Part shown: piece after piece, positions 34,700 through 44,236 of the stretch
Numbering within the stretch: position 1 is the stretch's first letter
How the letters are laid out: the number at the start of each line of letters is the position of its first letter
From: a bacterium
Lineage (GTDB): Bacteria > Bdellovibrionota > Bacteriovoracia > Bacteriovoracales > Bacteriovoracaceae
Length of the DNA: 64,000 nucleotides
Direction: 5' to 3'
NCBI GenBank assembly: GCA_030425045.1
Contig: JAUHVL010000009.1
Coordinates: 62,001 to 126,000 of the forward strand
The notes under the pieces: model-generated
What the model was told of the DNA's origin: nothing
The model's input: only the letters and a program-made list of their open reading frames with translations
The model's database searches: none
Translations under genes and position numbers: made by a program

Positions 34700-37600
34700 T
34701 TAGTTCTCATCATAATCACTACTAGCTTCATCGATAGGAATGATACAACGGAAACCAACATCGGTTCGGTTATTTTTGGCCTCATCGGTAACATCTTCTA
34801 AATATTTTTCTGAAGAAAAAGGAGTTTGAGTAGCTGAGGAGTCTCCTGAAATATAAGCTTCAACTAAGCCTGTGGCAGCAGTATTAACGGCAGCGGCCAC
34901 CACTTCTGCCGTGGGAGTGACACTATCACCGAGATTCACTGTAATATCATTACCAGAGACACCAACGTTGATCGCTCCGGTAGATGCGGTATATTTAATA
35001 TTCACCAGAGAAGGAGTACCTGCCCCACTAATATAAACATAAGAAACGTCTTGAATAGTGAGAACACCTTCCGCATCATTACCACAAGGAATATATTCAC
35101 TCGTCCAGACACCGGCCCCGGTTCCTGAACCATCATAACTTCCACCATAGGCAAGTCCACCACACCTGGTGCTATTAGAAGCGGCAATATATTTTGAATT
35201 CACTTTAATGGTATCATCGTGAAGCAGATCGTGATCGATCACGGTTCCAAGTTCAAGCATATCTACATTACTAGTGGGGTTATCGGCCAAGAAATCTCTG
35301 TGAGCAACAAGGCCTACGGGAACAAACATTCTTCCAGCAGAAAATGCTTCTGTCTCTAAAGACCATGAACCAATATTACTATCACAAATATCATCTCCAC
35401 CACTAGCATCATTACAAGGACCTTTCACTCCATCAAGCGCCCAGTTTCCAAAGACTGCAGACTCGGCGGCACTACTAGAAGTATAATCTCCGTCGAGTGC
35501 ACCTGTTAAATTATTGCCATCAGTTGAATCAGCGGCAAAACATTTTGAGAGCGCTTCATCTTCAGTGACTCCACCATTATCAACATGGCAAGTAATTCTA
35601 TCGAGTGTCCACTCCGCCACATTTCCAACAGCGTCTTGTACTCCAAATAAACTGACACAATTATTAGTTTCACCACTTCCCGTCACAACTGAGCGAATAT
35701 TACTGGTAAATGTTCCCGGTAGTGAGAAAAAGTCTGCACTACTTGGTACAGAGACATCACTATAAGAAGATGAAATACCGCTGGCATTACTTGAGTTACA
35801 CTTTGAAATACTATTAAGTGATAACCCTGCTTCTAGAGCAAGTATCTCAGAATCCGTATCTGTCGCATCGGCAGATGTATCCCATTGAGAAAAAGCAACC
35901 TGCTCTTTTCTTGAAGGAAGTTTATAACTTAAATTATTTCCAATTCCATAGATCTCTTCAAAATCAATTTGATCGAGAGAAGAACAAAATCGATGAGCAT
36001 CAGCCTGAGTTACATTAACAAGAGGAGGGAGGTTAGATCGGTTATAATACTTATCCGTTGTCTCATCATCCTGGGCCGTTGAAAGATCATTGGCATCAAA
36101 GGCAACCAAAGCGGCATTATCGACCGCGGCTAAATAATTATCAACTTGAGTATTTCCTGTAATTTGTTGCCAAGCTCCTGCGACACGAACATAACATGTC
36201 CCGTTTGATCTAGCATAATAAACAGAATCATCGGCAGCGGTTGCTCCCTCTGTCGTAGGATCATCGATACCAATACAAGAACCATCAACTGTTCCAGTAC
36301 AAGCAGGAGCCGCACTATAAGCACAACCGGCTTCATAGCGATCAACTAAATAATCAAATGAAATATCATAATACTGAGTCCCACTATCAGTGACATCTCC
36401 AGGACCAATATATTCACAACGGTAATTATTATTGGGATCCGTCGCTCTATTCATAATGTCACAAATTGTTTTATTGGCCATCCAACGATGAACAAAGGCC
36501 ATATTTTTAGGTGGTGAAACCATTCTCAGTTCAGTAAAAACATCACTGGTCGCTGTTAAAACACCATCAACCACTGGCCTGACTTCATAAAAATAAACCG
36601 TATTGGGAATCGGTGGTCTTAGTGAATAAAAAGCATTATCCATAAAAGTATAAGTACTACTTGAACCATCTATGGTTAGCCTATTGATTGGATCATCGTA
36701 ATCATAAGACTCTTCAGAGGCCCTTCTAAAAACTTTATATTCAGTAATACTACCTGAACCTGAAACAGAAAAAGCATTCCACGTTAATTTAATCTCACTA
36801 GTGGCATCATATGGCACCCAAGAGAAAGCATCTGATGAATCTTTCATGGCACGATAACACACACCACCTTCTTCATCATAATAACGTGAATCGACAACCG
36901 TTGGTGTCACCCCTGGAGCACCTTTGCCTAAACAAGTTTCTCCATAAGTAGAACAAGCAGACTCTTCGTCAGTATGAGAGATTGCACAATTGGTGGTAAA
37001 CGTTTCCCAGTTGGCATTACTAAGGTTCCCCACACTCACAACACTTTGAGAGTCTTGTTCTTCTCCACTATCGCGGTTAAACACTTTAACTAGACCATTT
37101 GCTGTGGTGTCGCCTTCGATCGCTGTTATGATTTGATCAGTAGTCGACACATTATCTTCTATTGTCACAGTAATAACATAAGGGTCACCTGACGTTCCCG
37201 AACCTGTCGTTGCAACCGTTTCAGAACCTGCAGTCACACCATCAGTATAGACAATTGAAACATAACTAGTCGTTTTAGGAACATAATGAATATCTTGAAC
37301 CGCCGTTCTTTTAACTCTAAAACAAGTTTGAGTACTTCCCACTTCATAAAGATAAATCGCCTCAAAACTATCCGGGTCAGCTGCAGCATTATTGAGAGGA
37401 GTCGCAGAAGTACTATAACAACTCGTCCCCCCTTCACATAAGTCACGACTGAAAGGACAATGATTTCTATCTTCAGTAATAAATCCGTTACGATCGACTT
37501 TAGGTCCTGTAGCGGCCATCGCTTCCCAACCACCATGAGTAGCCGAGTTACCTTGAACCGTAACAGTGAATTCAACTTCTGTGGTTTGAGTACCATCACT

Positions 37601-40243
37601 AAAAGTTAATTCAATATCGGAGCTTCCAGTCTGTCCGACAACAGGAACAATTTGTAATGAAAAATCTCCAGCATCTTCAGAAGAGCCATCACCAAAAGCA
37701 ATTGGCAAAGATCCCGCATTACAATTATCACTTAAAGTATCACACGTAGTCGTGCCACTAAAGACAACTTTAATATTTCCTAGCGGAACAAGTGTTGTAT
37801 TACTACTACTAGCTACAGTAATACTTAAAGACTGGGCATCTTCTCCAGCATCGCCCCCACCTTCATCAACTTTAATTTTATCAATCACAATAGTTTGCAA
37901 TTCATTGACAGTTTTATCTTTTATATAAGATGTAATAGCACTCCAACTACCACCACTTGATTGGTAACAAGCCGCTGAGTTGGTATCGTAATAAACAAGC
38001 CCATCAAGATCTGGTGTGATTGAAGAAGGATCACCGTTTCCAATACAACCATTGAGACCACAAACAGTAGTATCTGAGTAATTACTATATTCACAAATAA
38101 GAGGAGTATCATCTACTGGCTGGATCGAAATATGAAACTCACGATCGGCCGTCGCCCCTGTACTATCAGTGACTCGATAAACGAAACTATCTGCCGTTGC
38201 CGTTCCCGCTGACAGAGTATAGGTTCCATTAATTCCCGTTAACGTTGTGGCCGGTGCGCCATCAGAATCTTCGGCCCGAATAAGCGCTTTAACTCTAGCG
38301 TTGGCATCGACGGCGGCAATAATATCATCAGTATCTGAGACACCACTTTCATAGAGGATTTTTATAGTATTTCCATCAAGCCAAGCTTCTTCACTTCCTC
38401 CACCAACACCATCAGCTTCGATGATTTCAACACTGATAGCATTACTAGAGTCACCATAGGTGCTTGAGATAAATCTTAAATCTGTTGCACCAACATCATC
38501 AAAACCTTTATTGGCCGTGGTATCAGCTAGCGTTGCCGAGTTATTTAAATTTCCATTACTCGGAGTATAGGTACAAGTTAAGTCAGTCGTTCCACTACTT
38601 CCCGTAGCATCCATACAACCCGTTAACGTCCCACTACTTGGAGCTGTCACAATAGAGTAAGTTAAAGATGTATCTCCATCGGGGTCATGGGCCGTCGCAA
38701 TTTCAAAGTCTACATAATTTGGTAAATGAGTTGAGGATTCATTAAAAGTGACACTGCCGTTTGAGTCAACGGCCGAGGTTCCTACATTATCTTCAAACGA
38801 TGTCGCACTTGAAGCTGTTCCAAAAGGAATAGGATTATCTCCCTGAGCATACATTATAAAGTTCACCGTTTGCGCCGAAGACGTTGTCGGAGCGGTACCT
38901 GAGGTAACAGTATAATCAAAAGAGCCGACACCTGTAGTGTGCGCCTTACCCGTTAGTCCAACGGTACAAACATTGGCCACACAGGTACAGTCTGTTGAAA
39001 CATAAACGCCATTAAGCGAAGAAACACTACAACTACTTATAGTCTCACCACCATCTGGCTCTACATAAGTAAGAGTGACTTGATCATCTGTAGGATCATT
39101 GGCCTGAGTATCTTCATTAAAACCTGTAATACTTGTCAAAGTTCCATAAGGCGCATCGGCCGCCGCCGTAACACTGATATTTATTGTTTCATAAGCAGTA
39201 CAAAGAAGATCCGGGTCACAAACTCTAAAGGTAAAGGAATCAGCAGCGGTGCTATTGGTTGCCGTAACATATGAGTAAGTTCCATCTCCATTTAGCGTTA
39301 ATGAACCAGCAGGATCTGTCCCTACTTCATAAGTGAGTGTCGCACCCGTCGGATCGCCATCATTGGTATCAGAAACTGAGAAGCCAGCATCTGTTGCTAA
39401 CGTTCCACCTGCTACAACATCCTCAGTAACCGTCATCGAACCCGTTGTTACCGTAATTGAAGGAGCATCATTAACAGAAGCAATACTAACACTTGAAAGC
39501 TTATAAGCACTGGTACCGTCATTATCTGTTAAACGATAATAAAGATCGGTGGAACCATTGTAATTATCTGAAGGAGTTAATGAAAGTGAGCATGTTCCCC
39601 CCGTACAATTACAAGGAAGCTTTGAAATGGGAGTGTAGCTTAACGTATTATCTATTCCAATAAACTGACTGATGGATGCATTTAAATCACAACTTGCATC
39701 TCCATCACTACAGTCATCATCGGCATCGCCATTAATGAGTGAGGCAATTGTAGAAGATGTGGTACTTCCTAGTACGACGTTAATGGTAATATAAGTATTG
39801 GGTGCACTATAAACTCTAGAAACAGAAGCAGATCCGGCACTAACAAAACGAACATAAATATTATGAGCATCATCTATATCTGTATTCGAATTAATGATCA
39901 CTCCATCATGCTCTAGTCTTTTCACTAGCCCTGAACTTAAAGAATAGGCCTCACAACTGGTGGCAAGGTCTCCTCCATTATCGGTATATCTGAGATTAAA
40001 AGAATCCGCCGTATCTTCAGTTAATGCAAATGATCCCGTGATAGGAGCAGGCGCTCCATCAGTTGATCCACCTGTTGACGAGCTTACACATGCTCTCGTT
40101 TTAGAATTAAAAGTTCCACCGCTACAAGCAGGATCACTTCCTTCTTCGGAAACAGAAGGCACACAAGATGTGAAAATAAAGATGGCCATAAGACCAACAG
40201 TACTTATTCCACCTTTATATATGTTTTTAAAAAATTCCTTCAT
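34700..40243 (-). CDS. Giant lipoprotein with cadherin-like repeats and FGE-sulfatase-type C-terminal domain
   Basis: From the Met of MKEFFKNIYKG the product is about 1847 aa. The lipobox is FTSC. Residues about 70-620 hold beta-sandwich repeats of the VCBS/cadherin type (SITVTTGSMTVTEDV, GDGTYSYVTATNSTAADSF, NDAP linkers). Four short modules ending in iTV...aAi...lV and four Cys modules with the pattern CxG...YY...CYR...W recur in the middle. A fibronectin-like segment (IKLTWNAFSVSGSGSITEYKVFRR) precedes the C-terminal 590 residues, which follow the FGE-sulfatase order: YKLPSRKEQVAF, LFGVQDAVGNVAEWTLDR, LAYGGSYDGSG, DVGFRC. It is probably a surface adhesin. Catalytic residues of true formylglycine-generating enzyme cannot be confirmed. 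Confidence 0.8.
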   Translation of the reverse strand: MKEFFKNIYKGGISTVGLMAIFIFTSCVPSVSEEGSDPACSGGTFNSKTRACVSSSTGGSTDGAPAPITGSFALTEDTADSFNLRYTDNGGDLATSCEAYSLSSGLVKRLEHDGVIINSNTDIDDAHNIYVRFVSAGSASVSRVYSAPNTYITINVVLGSTTSSTIASLINGDADDDCSDGDASCDLNASISQFIGIDNTLSYTPISKLPCNCTGGTCSLSLTPSDNYNGSTDLYYRLTDNDGTSAYKLSSVSIASVNDAPSITVTTGSMTVTEDVVAGGTLATDAGFSVSDTNDGDPTGATLTYEVGTDPAGSLTLNGDGTYSYVTATNSTAADSFTFRVCDPDLLCTAYETINISVTAAADAPYGTLTSITGFNEDTQANDPTDDQVTLTYVEPDGGETISSCSVSSLNGVYVSTDCTCVANVCTVGLTGKAHTTGVGSFDYTVTSGTAPTTSSAQTVNFIMYAQGDNPIPFGTASSATSFEDNVGTSAVDSNGSVTFNESSTHLPNYVDFEIATAHDPDGDTSLTYSIVTAPSSGTLTGCMDATGSSGTTDLTCTYTPSNGNLNNSATLADTTANKGFDDVGATDLRFISSTYGDSSNAISVEIIEADGVGGGSEEAWLDGNTIKILYESGVSDTDDIIAAVDANARVKALIRAEDSDGAPATTLTGINGTYTLSAGTATADSFVYRVTDSTGATADREFHISIQPVDDTPLICEYSNYSDTTVCGLNGCIGNGDPSSITPDLDGLVYYDTNSAACYQSSGGSWSAITSYIKDKTVNELQTIVIDKIKVDEGGGDAGEDAQSLSITVASSSNTTLVPLGNIKVVFSGTTTCDTLSDNCNAGSLPIAFGDGSSEDAGDFSLQIVPVVGQTGSSDIELTFSDGTQTTEVEFTVTVQGNSATHGGWEAMAATGPKVDRNGFITEDRNHCPFSRDLCEGGTSCYSTSATPLNNAAADPDSFEAIYLYEVGSTQTCFRVKRTAVQDIHYVPKTTSYVSIVYTDGVTAGSETVATTGSGTSGDPYVITVTIEDNVSTTDQIITAIEGDTTANGLVKVFNRDSGEEQDSQSVVSVGNLSNANWETFTTNCAISHTDEESACSTYGETCLGKGAPGVTPTVVDSRYYDEEGGVCYRAMKDSSDAFSWVPYDATSEIKLTWNAFSVSGSGSITEYKVFRRASEESYDYDDPINRLTIDGSSSTYTFMDNAFYSLRPPIPNTVYFYEVRPVVDGVLTATSDVFTELRMVSPPKNMAFVHRWMANKTICDIMNRATDPNNNYRCEYIGPGDVTDSGTQYYDISFDYLVDRYEAGCAYSAAPACTGTVDGSCIGIDDPTTEGATAADDSVYYARSNGTCYVRVAGAWQQITGNTQVDNYLAAVDNAALVAFDANDLSTAQDDETTDKYYNRSNLPPLVNVTQADAHRFCSSLDQIDFEEIYGIGNNLSYKLPSRKEQVAFSQWDTSADATDTDSEILALEAGLSLNSISKCNSSNASGISSSYSDVSVPSSADFFSLPGTFTSNIRSVVTGSGETNNCVSLFGVQDAVGNVAEWTLDRITCHVDNGGVTEDEALSKCFAADSTDGNNLTGALDGDYTSSSAAESAVFGNWALDGVKGPCNDASGGDDICDSNIGSWSLETEAFSAGRMFVPVGLVAHRDFLADNPTSNVDMLELGTVIDHDLLHDDTIKVNSKYIAASNSTRCGGLAYGGSYDGSGTGAGVWTSEYIPCGNDAEGVLTIQDVSYVYISGAGTPSLVNIKYTASTGAINVGVSGNDITVNLGDSVTPTAEVVAAAVNTAATGLVEAYISGDSSATQTPFSSEKYLEDVTDEAKNNRTDVGFRCIIPIDEASSDYDEN

Positions 40244-40493
40244 ATACCCACACATTCCATCATTAGCTTATCGATCTAAAACCAGTAAAACTTAATAATT
40301 CCGACTGTTTCACTCAGACCGTGCTCTCTCTCTATTTTCACCGAAAAAAATAATGTTTGATTTGAAATTCACATTGATTGATTAATTTTCAAGGACTTAC
40401 TTATACTTTAAGATCGATTTGCCCACGAGAGAATTGTTAAAATTGCCTCAGATATATGCCATCAAAATCAATCTTTTTGGTATAATTTTATAG

Positions 40494-41378
40494 ATGCTTA
40501 ATATTAGGAACCTTACCTTTTTTCTGCTTGTTTTCTTTCAAGCTGCACTCTTTGCCGAAGAGCTGATTATTATTAAAGCCGTTTCGAGTTCAGGTCGCTC
40601 TTTTGCTATTTCAAGAGGAAGTGATCAAGGAATTGGGCTTGGCCAAACCTCACTTTTTTCCAGCGAAGAGGCTAGTTTTAAGGCCAAGGCCGTCTCTGTA
40701 GATAAGAACTACTCTCTTTGGCAAGTCAGTGACAACAAAGCAAAAGTTCCCTTTGAAAAAGATGAATTTGTTCATTTTTCAAACTCCCTTGAAAATATTT
40801 GGACTCAACTTCCAAAGACTGCCTTTCTAGCAAAAAAAGAACTTGGCTTTAAAGAACATAATGTTTGGATCGTTAGATTAAATTATTCTTACGCCATCAC
40901 TGAATCAATCTCTGATACCAGTAGCGATCAGTACGATGTCCGAAGCGGTTTTCAGCTAGAAGCTCTCTATGGCCGTCGTTTTGATATCGACTGGGAAATT
41001 GCCGGGGGCTTTCGCTACGATAGAGAGACAACAACATTACAAAATCCAAGTTTTACAATTCCCACCACAAGAATGATGGCCGTTGCCGAGGGAACATATC
41101 ACTTTTATCGTTTTCCTGCTTCAAATAATAGTATGTACTTTTCTCTTGGCGCTGCTTACGGAATTTCAAATACCAGCATTAGTGATACAACGATTAGTGG
41201 AACATCATTTGCAATCCCGGTCTTAAAAGTTGGTATGATCTATAAAAATAATTCTCGCTATACTTGGATCTTTGAAGGAAGTTTTGAATCCATTAACTCA
41301 GAAGAGTCTTTTACTGATGGAACAAATGTATCAACAAGTGTGACCAATACCAAGTTTGGTGTTGGCATGCGTTTCTAA
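40494..41378 (+). CDS. Exported protein with probable outer-membrane beta-barrel
   Basis: The signal peptide MLNIRNLTFFLLVFFQAALFA is followed by a small beta domain (EELIIIKAVSSSGRSFAISRGSDQGIGLGQTSLF) and then about 180 residues of alternating amphipathic strands (IVRLNYSYAITESIS, GFQLEALYGRRFDIDWEIAGGFRYDRET, YFSLGAAYGISNTSI, TKFGVGMRF). The chain ends in Phe, the usual Bam signal. Its size suits an 8-10 strand barrel. The SRGxxxGI motif in the N-terminal part resembles FlgT/curli-assembly-like domains but is too short to assign. It converges with the FAD oxidoreductase gene (4-bp overlap). Confidence 0.68.
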   Translation: MLNIRNLTFFLLVFFQAALFAEELIIIKAVSSSGRSFAISRGSDQGIGLGQTSLFSSEEASFKAKAVSVDKNYSLWQVSDNKAKVPFEKDEFVHFSNSLENIWTQLPKTAFLAKKELGFKEHNVWIVRLNYSYAITESISDTSSDQYDVRSGFQLEALYGRRFDIDWEIAGGFRYDRETTTLQNPSFTIPTTRMMAVAEGTYHFYRFPASNNSMYFSLGAAYGISNTSISDTTISGTSFAIPVLKVGMIYKNNSRYTWIFEGSFESINSEESFTDGTNVSTSVTNTKFGVGMRF

Positions 41379-42550
41379 ATTAACCGAGCAGCTTTTTCAC
41401 CAGATAACATGGCCCCTTCAATAGAGGGCGTCTCTGTAAAATCACCCGCAATCGTGATGTGAGAATAAGGGTTCTCTAGTTTCGCATTATAAAACGTTTT
41501 GGGTAAGGCATAGGGAACTTTGTATTCACCAACAAATTTCCAGTCGCTCACATCAAGTGAGTTCCATGACTTTATTTCGGCCAGAACTTCATCACTTGAG
41601 ATATCTTGATCATTTAATATTGTAACGGAGTAAAGGCTAACTCCTTCCTTACAGTAACCTGGTTGAACTGAAGATAGTGGAGCAATATGATTGACGATTC
41701 CCTTTTTCGAAGCATTTAGATAAAGATAACCTTCATCATTTCTTTTATTGCACGAAAAATATTGTGTCGTACATTTTCTAAAAGTTGAATCGAGAGACAA
41801 GTCAGGCAGTAATTTTGAACAGGTGTTGGAATCTAACGCTACAATAACTTTATCAAACTCAAAATTAGTTTCTTTCGTCTCTACAATTACTTTTTCTCCA
41901 GCTGTTATTTTTGTTACCTCACTATTAAATACAAGAGTCCCCTTATTTTTAGACATGAGCTGTTTAGCAATTTCATTCATCCCCTTTTCGGGAAGCGAAG
42001 CATAGCCTCTGGCAAATCGTTGATAAATAAATTGGAAAAAACTGGCAGGTGTCTCGAGTTCTTTTTCTAAAAAGACTCCAGAGAAAAAGGGACGAAAAAA
42101 AGATTCAATCATCTTATCACTAAATCCCATTTCTTTTAAAAGCTGATAGGTCGTTTTGGTCTCTGACGAATCCACTTGATTTCTTAACTTTAAAATTTTT
42201 AATTTATCTGACAATGTTCCAATGGGAGAAACCAAAGTCTCTAACAATTTCTCAGGATTTCGAAGGGGATCTGAGACCGTAACAGTTTGCCCATTGCCTA
42301 AAAATATTTTTGCCCCCGCTTTAAACTTCTTTAATTTTAATTCTTTTAAATCGAGATGTTTTTGGACTTGAGGATAACTATCAAGAAGAACTTGAAAACC
42401 GTGATCAAAAATAAATCCATCTATAAGATCAGATTTTACTCGTCCACCAGGTCCCTCACTTGCTTCAATCAAAGTATAAGACACACCACGTTCAGAAAGA
42501 ACTTTTCCAGCTGTTAAACCGGCCAAACCTGCACCAATAATTCCAATCAT
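41375..42550 (-). CDS. FAD-dependent amine-oxidase/phytoene-desaturase-like oxidoreductase
   Basis: The 391-aa protein starts with a Rossmann FAD motif, GIIGAGLAGLTAGKVLSERG, then EASEGPGGRVKSDLIDGFIFDHGFQVLL, the ADP-binding and GGR signature of the protoporphyrinogen oxidase/phytoene desaturase superfamily. A C-terminal ITIAGDFTETPSIEGAMLSGEKAA holds the second FAD motif. The substrate cannot be read from sequence; bacterial homologues are often called NAD(P)/FAD-dependent oxidoreductases of unknown role. It is divergent from an SRPBCC protein gene with about 30 bp between them, suggesting shared regulation. Confidence 0.85.
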   Translation of the reverse strand: MIGIIGAGLAGLTAGKVLSERGVSYTLIEASEGPGGRVKSDLIDGFIFDHGFQVLLDSYPQVQKHLDLKELKLKKFKAGAKIFLGNGQTVTVSDPLRNPEKLLETLVSPIGTLSDKLKILKLRNQVDSSETKTTYQLLKEMGFSDKMIESFFRPFFSGVFLEKELETPASFFQFIYQRFARGYASLPEKGMNEIAKQLMSKNKGTLVFNSEVTKITAGEKVIVETKETNFEFDKVIVALDSNTCSKLLPDLSLDSTFRKCTTQYFSCNKRNDEGYLYLNASKKGIVNHIAPLSSVQPGYCKEGVSLYSVTILNDQDISSDEVLAEIKSWNSLDVSDWKFVGEYKVPYALPKTFYNAKLENPYSHITIAGDFTETPSIEGAMLSGEKAARLI

Positions 42551-42580
42551 GCTATGATTATACTACTAATAAAGGAGCTT

Positions 42581-43018
42581 ATGAATATATTAATCAAAAC
42601 AACTTTGTCTAAGAATTACCGAGAGGTTCACCGCGGCTTCGACCTTAAACTTTTTAAGGCGCTCAAACCACCTCTTATCGCTCTAGAAGTTAAGCGTTTT
42701 GATGGTTGCAAAAAAGGAGATGAAGTTCACTTAGAAATCGGACTAGGCCCACTTAAACAAAAATGGGTGAGTCTTATCACTGAAAATATTGAAAATGAAA
42801 ACGAATGCACCTTTGTTGATATCGGCCATATACTCCCCCCTCCCCTTAAAGATTGGAAGCATACTCATCGCATTCTAAAAATTAATGAACAAACTTGTGA
42901 AATTCACGATGATATTCACTTCTCTTCAGGAAATAAATTACTCGATCTTTTTCTCTATCCAGCGCTCTACGCTCAATTTGCTTTCAGGATTCCTGTTTAT
43001 AAAAAATTTTTTAAATAA
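42581..43018 (+). CDS. SRPBCC-like ligand-binding protein
   Basis: The start at ATG 42581 directly follows AAAGGAGCTT. The 145-aa protein (MNILIKTTLSKNYREVHRGFDLKLFKALKPP...) has the alternating strands of the START/SRPBCC helix-grip fold: GDEVHLEIGLGPLKQKWVSLITE, THRILKINEQTCEIHDDIHFSSGNKLLDLFLYPALYAQF. Members of this group are often annotated as ligand-binding SRPBCC or cell-division inhibitor SulA-like. It is divergent from the FAD oxidoreductase and may handle the same hydrophobic ligand. The stop is 3 bp before repeat copy B. Confidence 0.65.
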   Translation: MNILIKTTLSKNYREVHRGFDLKLFKALKPPLIALEVKRFDGCKKGDEVHLEIGLGPLKQKWVSLITENIENENECTFVDIGHILPPPLKDWKHTHRILKINEQTCEIHDDIHFSSGNKLLDLFLYPALYAQFAFRIPVYKKFFK

Positions 43019-43020
43019 AG

Positions 43021-43285
43021 AGTTATAAACTGATTTACTTAAGTAGATAAGTTTTATTTTTGAAATTAAAACTATTTTGATAATCCTATAAAAACGTCCC
43101 TGTTTTTTGGACATTTAAAATAGGAGATAACCAATACTTGCCCGAAGGGTCGGGGCATGGATGACCCGATATTGGTTATCGCAAAACATGGAAGTTTTAA
43201 TTAATTATTTGTAAATATTCGAAACTTTATAAATGTTACGAGTTTACGTAGAAAACTTATCTCCAATTAGAGGGATCAGTTTAAT
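43021..43285 (-). repeat. Convergent-gap repeat, copy B (about 265 bp, internally shorter)
   Basis: Read on the minus strand this matches copy A: 56 bp at 43283-43228 (50/56) and 31 bp at 43200-43170 (identical). It keeps a perfect 11-bp inverted repeat, GATAACCAATA (43126-43136) with TATTGGTTATC (43170-43180), enclosing GC-rich inner pairs (GGGTC 43147-43151, GACCC 43163-43167). The two ends are imperfect inverted repeats of each other (TAAACTGAT then GATAAGTTTT). It lacks about 70 bp found in A and C, including the covarying stem. It lies between stop codons of convergent genes, 2 bp from one and 4 bp from the other. Confidence 0.8.
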
Positions 43286-43289
43286 AAAA

Positions 43290-44222
43290 TTACATCAAGC
43301 CAATTTCGGCCAAACGCTGAGACAAAAACTCTCCGGCCAAAATGTCCTCATATTTTTTCCCTTCGCCGATACAGCTTGGTAAACAAGCGAGAGATGCTTG
43401 GCTATGAGGATGAACGAAATAAGGCATCGAATAGCGAGTGCTTCCACTGTCTTCAGGATTAATCACACGATGAGTTGTGGCAGGTAATACTTCGTTTGTT
43501 AAACGAGACATCATATCCCCAGTATCAACGACAATTTGTCCTGGCTTGGTTTCAACATCAAGCCATGTTCCATCACGATCTAAAAGCTGAAGACCAGCAC
43601 CTCTTGCTCCAACAAGAAGAGTAATCAGGTTGATATCTTCATGGGCAGCGGCCCTAATACTATTTTTAGTATCCTCACCAACAGTTGGAGGATAATTAAT
43701 TAAACGTAAGATAGAGTTTCCATCGGCAATCATATCAGAGAAAAAACCTTGTTTTACATCAAGACCTCTTCCGATTGCCTCTAAAAGTATCCCTGCTGTT
43801 TTATCCATCGAATTATAGAGGTTATGAAAAGTTTGTTTGAACTCTGGAATTTCTGATGGCCAAACATTTTCAGGATAAACACCTTTATAAGGTCCTTCCG
43901 TCAATTCTCTTCCCACATGCCAGAACTCTTTTAAATCAGGGTTTGCATTATCTTTTGCATGTTCTCTTTTATAAGGAGTAAAACCACGTTGTCCGCCAAG
44001 GCCTTCAACGTAATATTTCATCTTTTGATCTTCGGGAAGATTGAAAAGACGATCAGTCATTTCGTAAGCATTATCAACTTCATTTTGATCAATTGTATGG
44101 TCAGTTAAAATGATAAACCCGTAGTCTTTAAGACCACTAAAAATATCATCTACAAATTTGATTTGATCAGCATCTGATCCATTGACGTAAGATAATAGTG
44201 ATAACTCTGGTACTTTTCTCAT
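43290..44222 (-). CDS. 2-oxoglutarate/Fe(II)-dependent dioxygenase, isopenicillin-N-synthase-like family
   Basis: The 310-aa protein has the DIOX_N domain (VPELSLLSYVNGSDADQIKFVDDIFSGLKDYGFIILTDH) and the catalytic 2OG-FeII domain with the iron triad His/Asp in AAHEDINLITLL (near 192-194) and His in ATTHRVINP (near 251), and the 2OG-anchoring RYSMPYF. Plant and bacterial relatives oxidise small molecules; the substrate is unknown. It follows yggS by about 14 bp and ends the glpX operon. The start has GGGGGATCA upstream. Confidence 0.9.
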   Translation of the reverse strand: MRKVPELSLLSYVNGSDADQIKFVDDIFSGLKDYGFIILTDHTIDQNEVDNAYEMTDRLFNLPEDQKMKYYVEGLGGQRGFTPYKREHAKDNANPDLKEFWHVGRELTEGPYKGVYPENVWPSEIPEFKQTFHNLYNSMDKTAGILLEAIGRGLDVKQGFFSDMIADGNSILRLINYPPTVGEDTKNSIRAAAHEDINLITLLVGARGAGLQLLDRDGTWLDVETKPGQIVVDTGDMMSRLTNEVLPATTHRVINPEDSGSTRYSMPYFVHPHSQASLACLPSCIGEGKKYEDILAGEFLSQRLAEIGLM

Positions 44223-44236
44223 AATTGATCCCCCAA

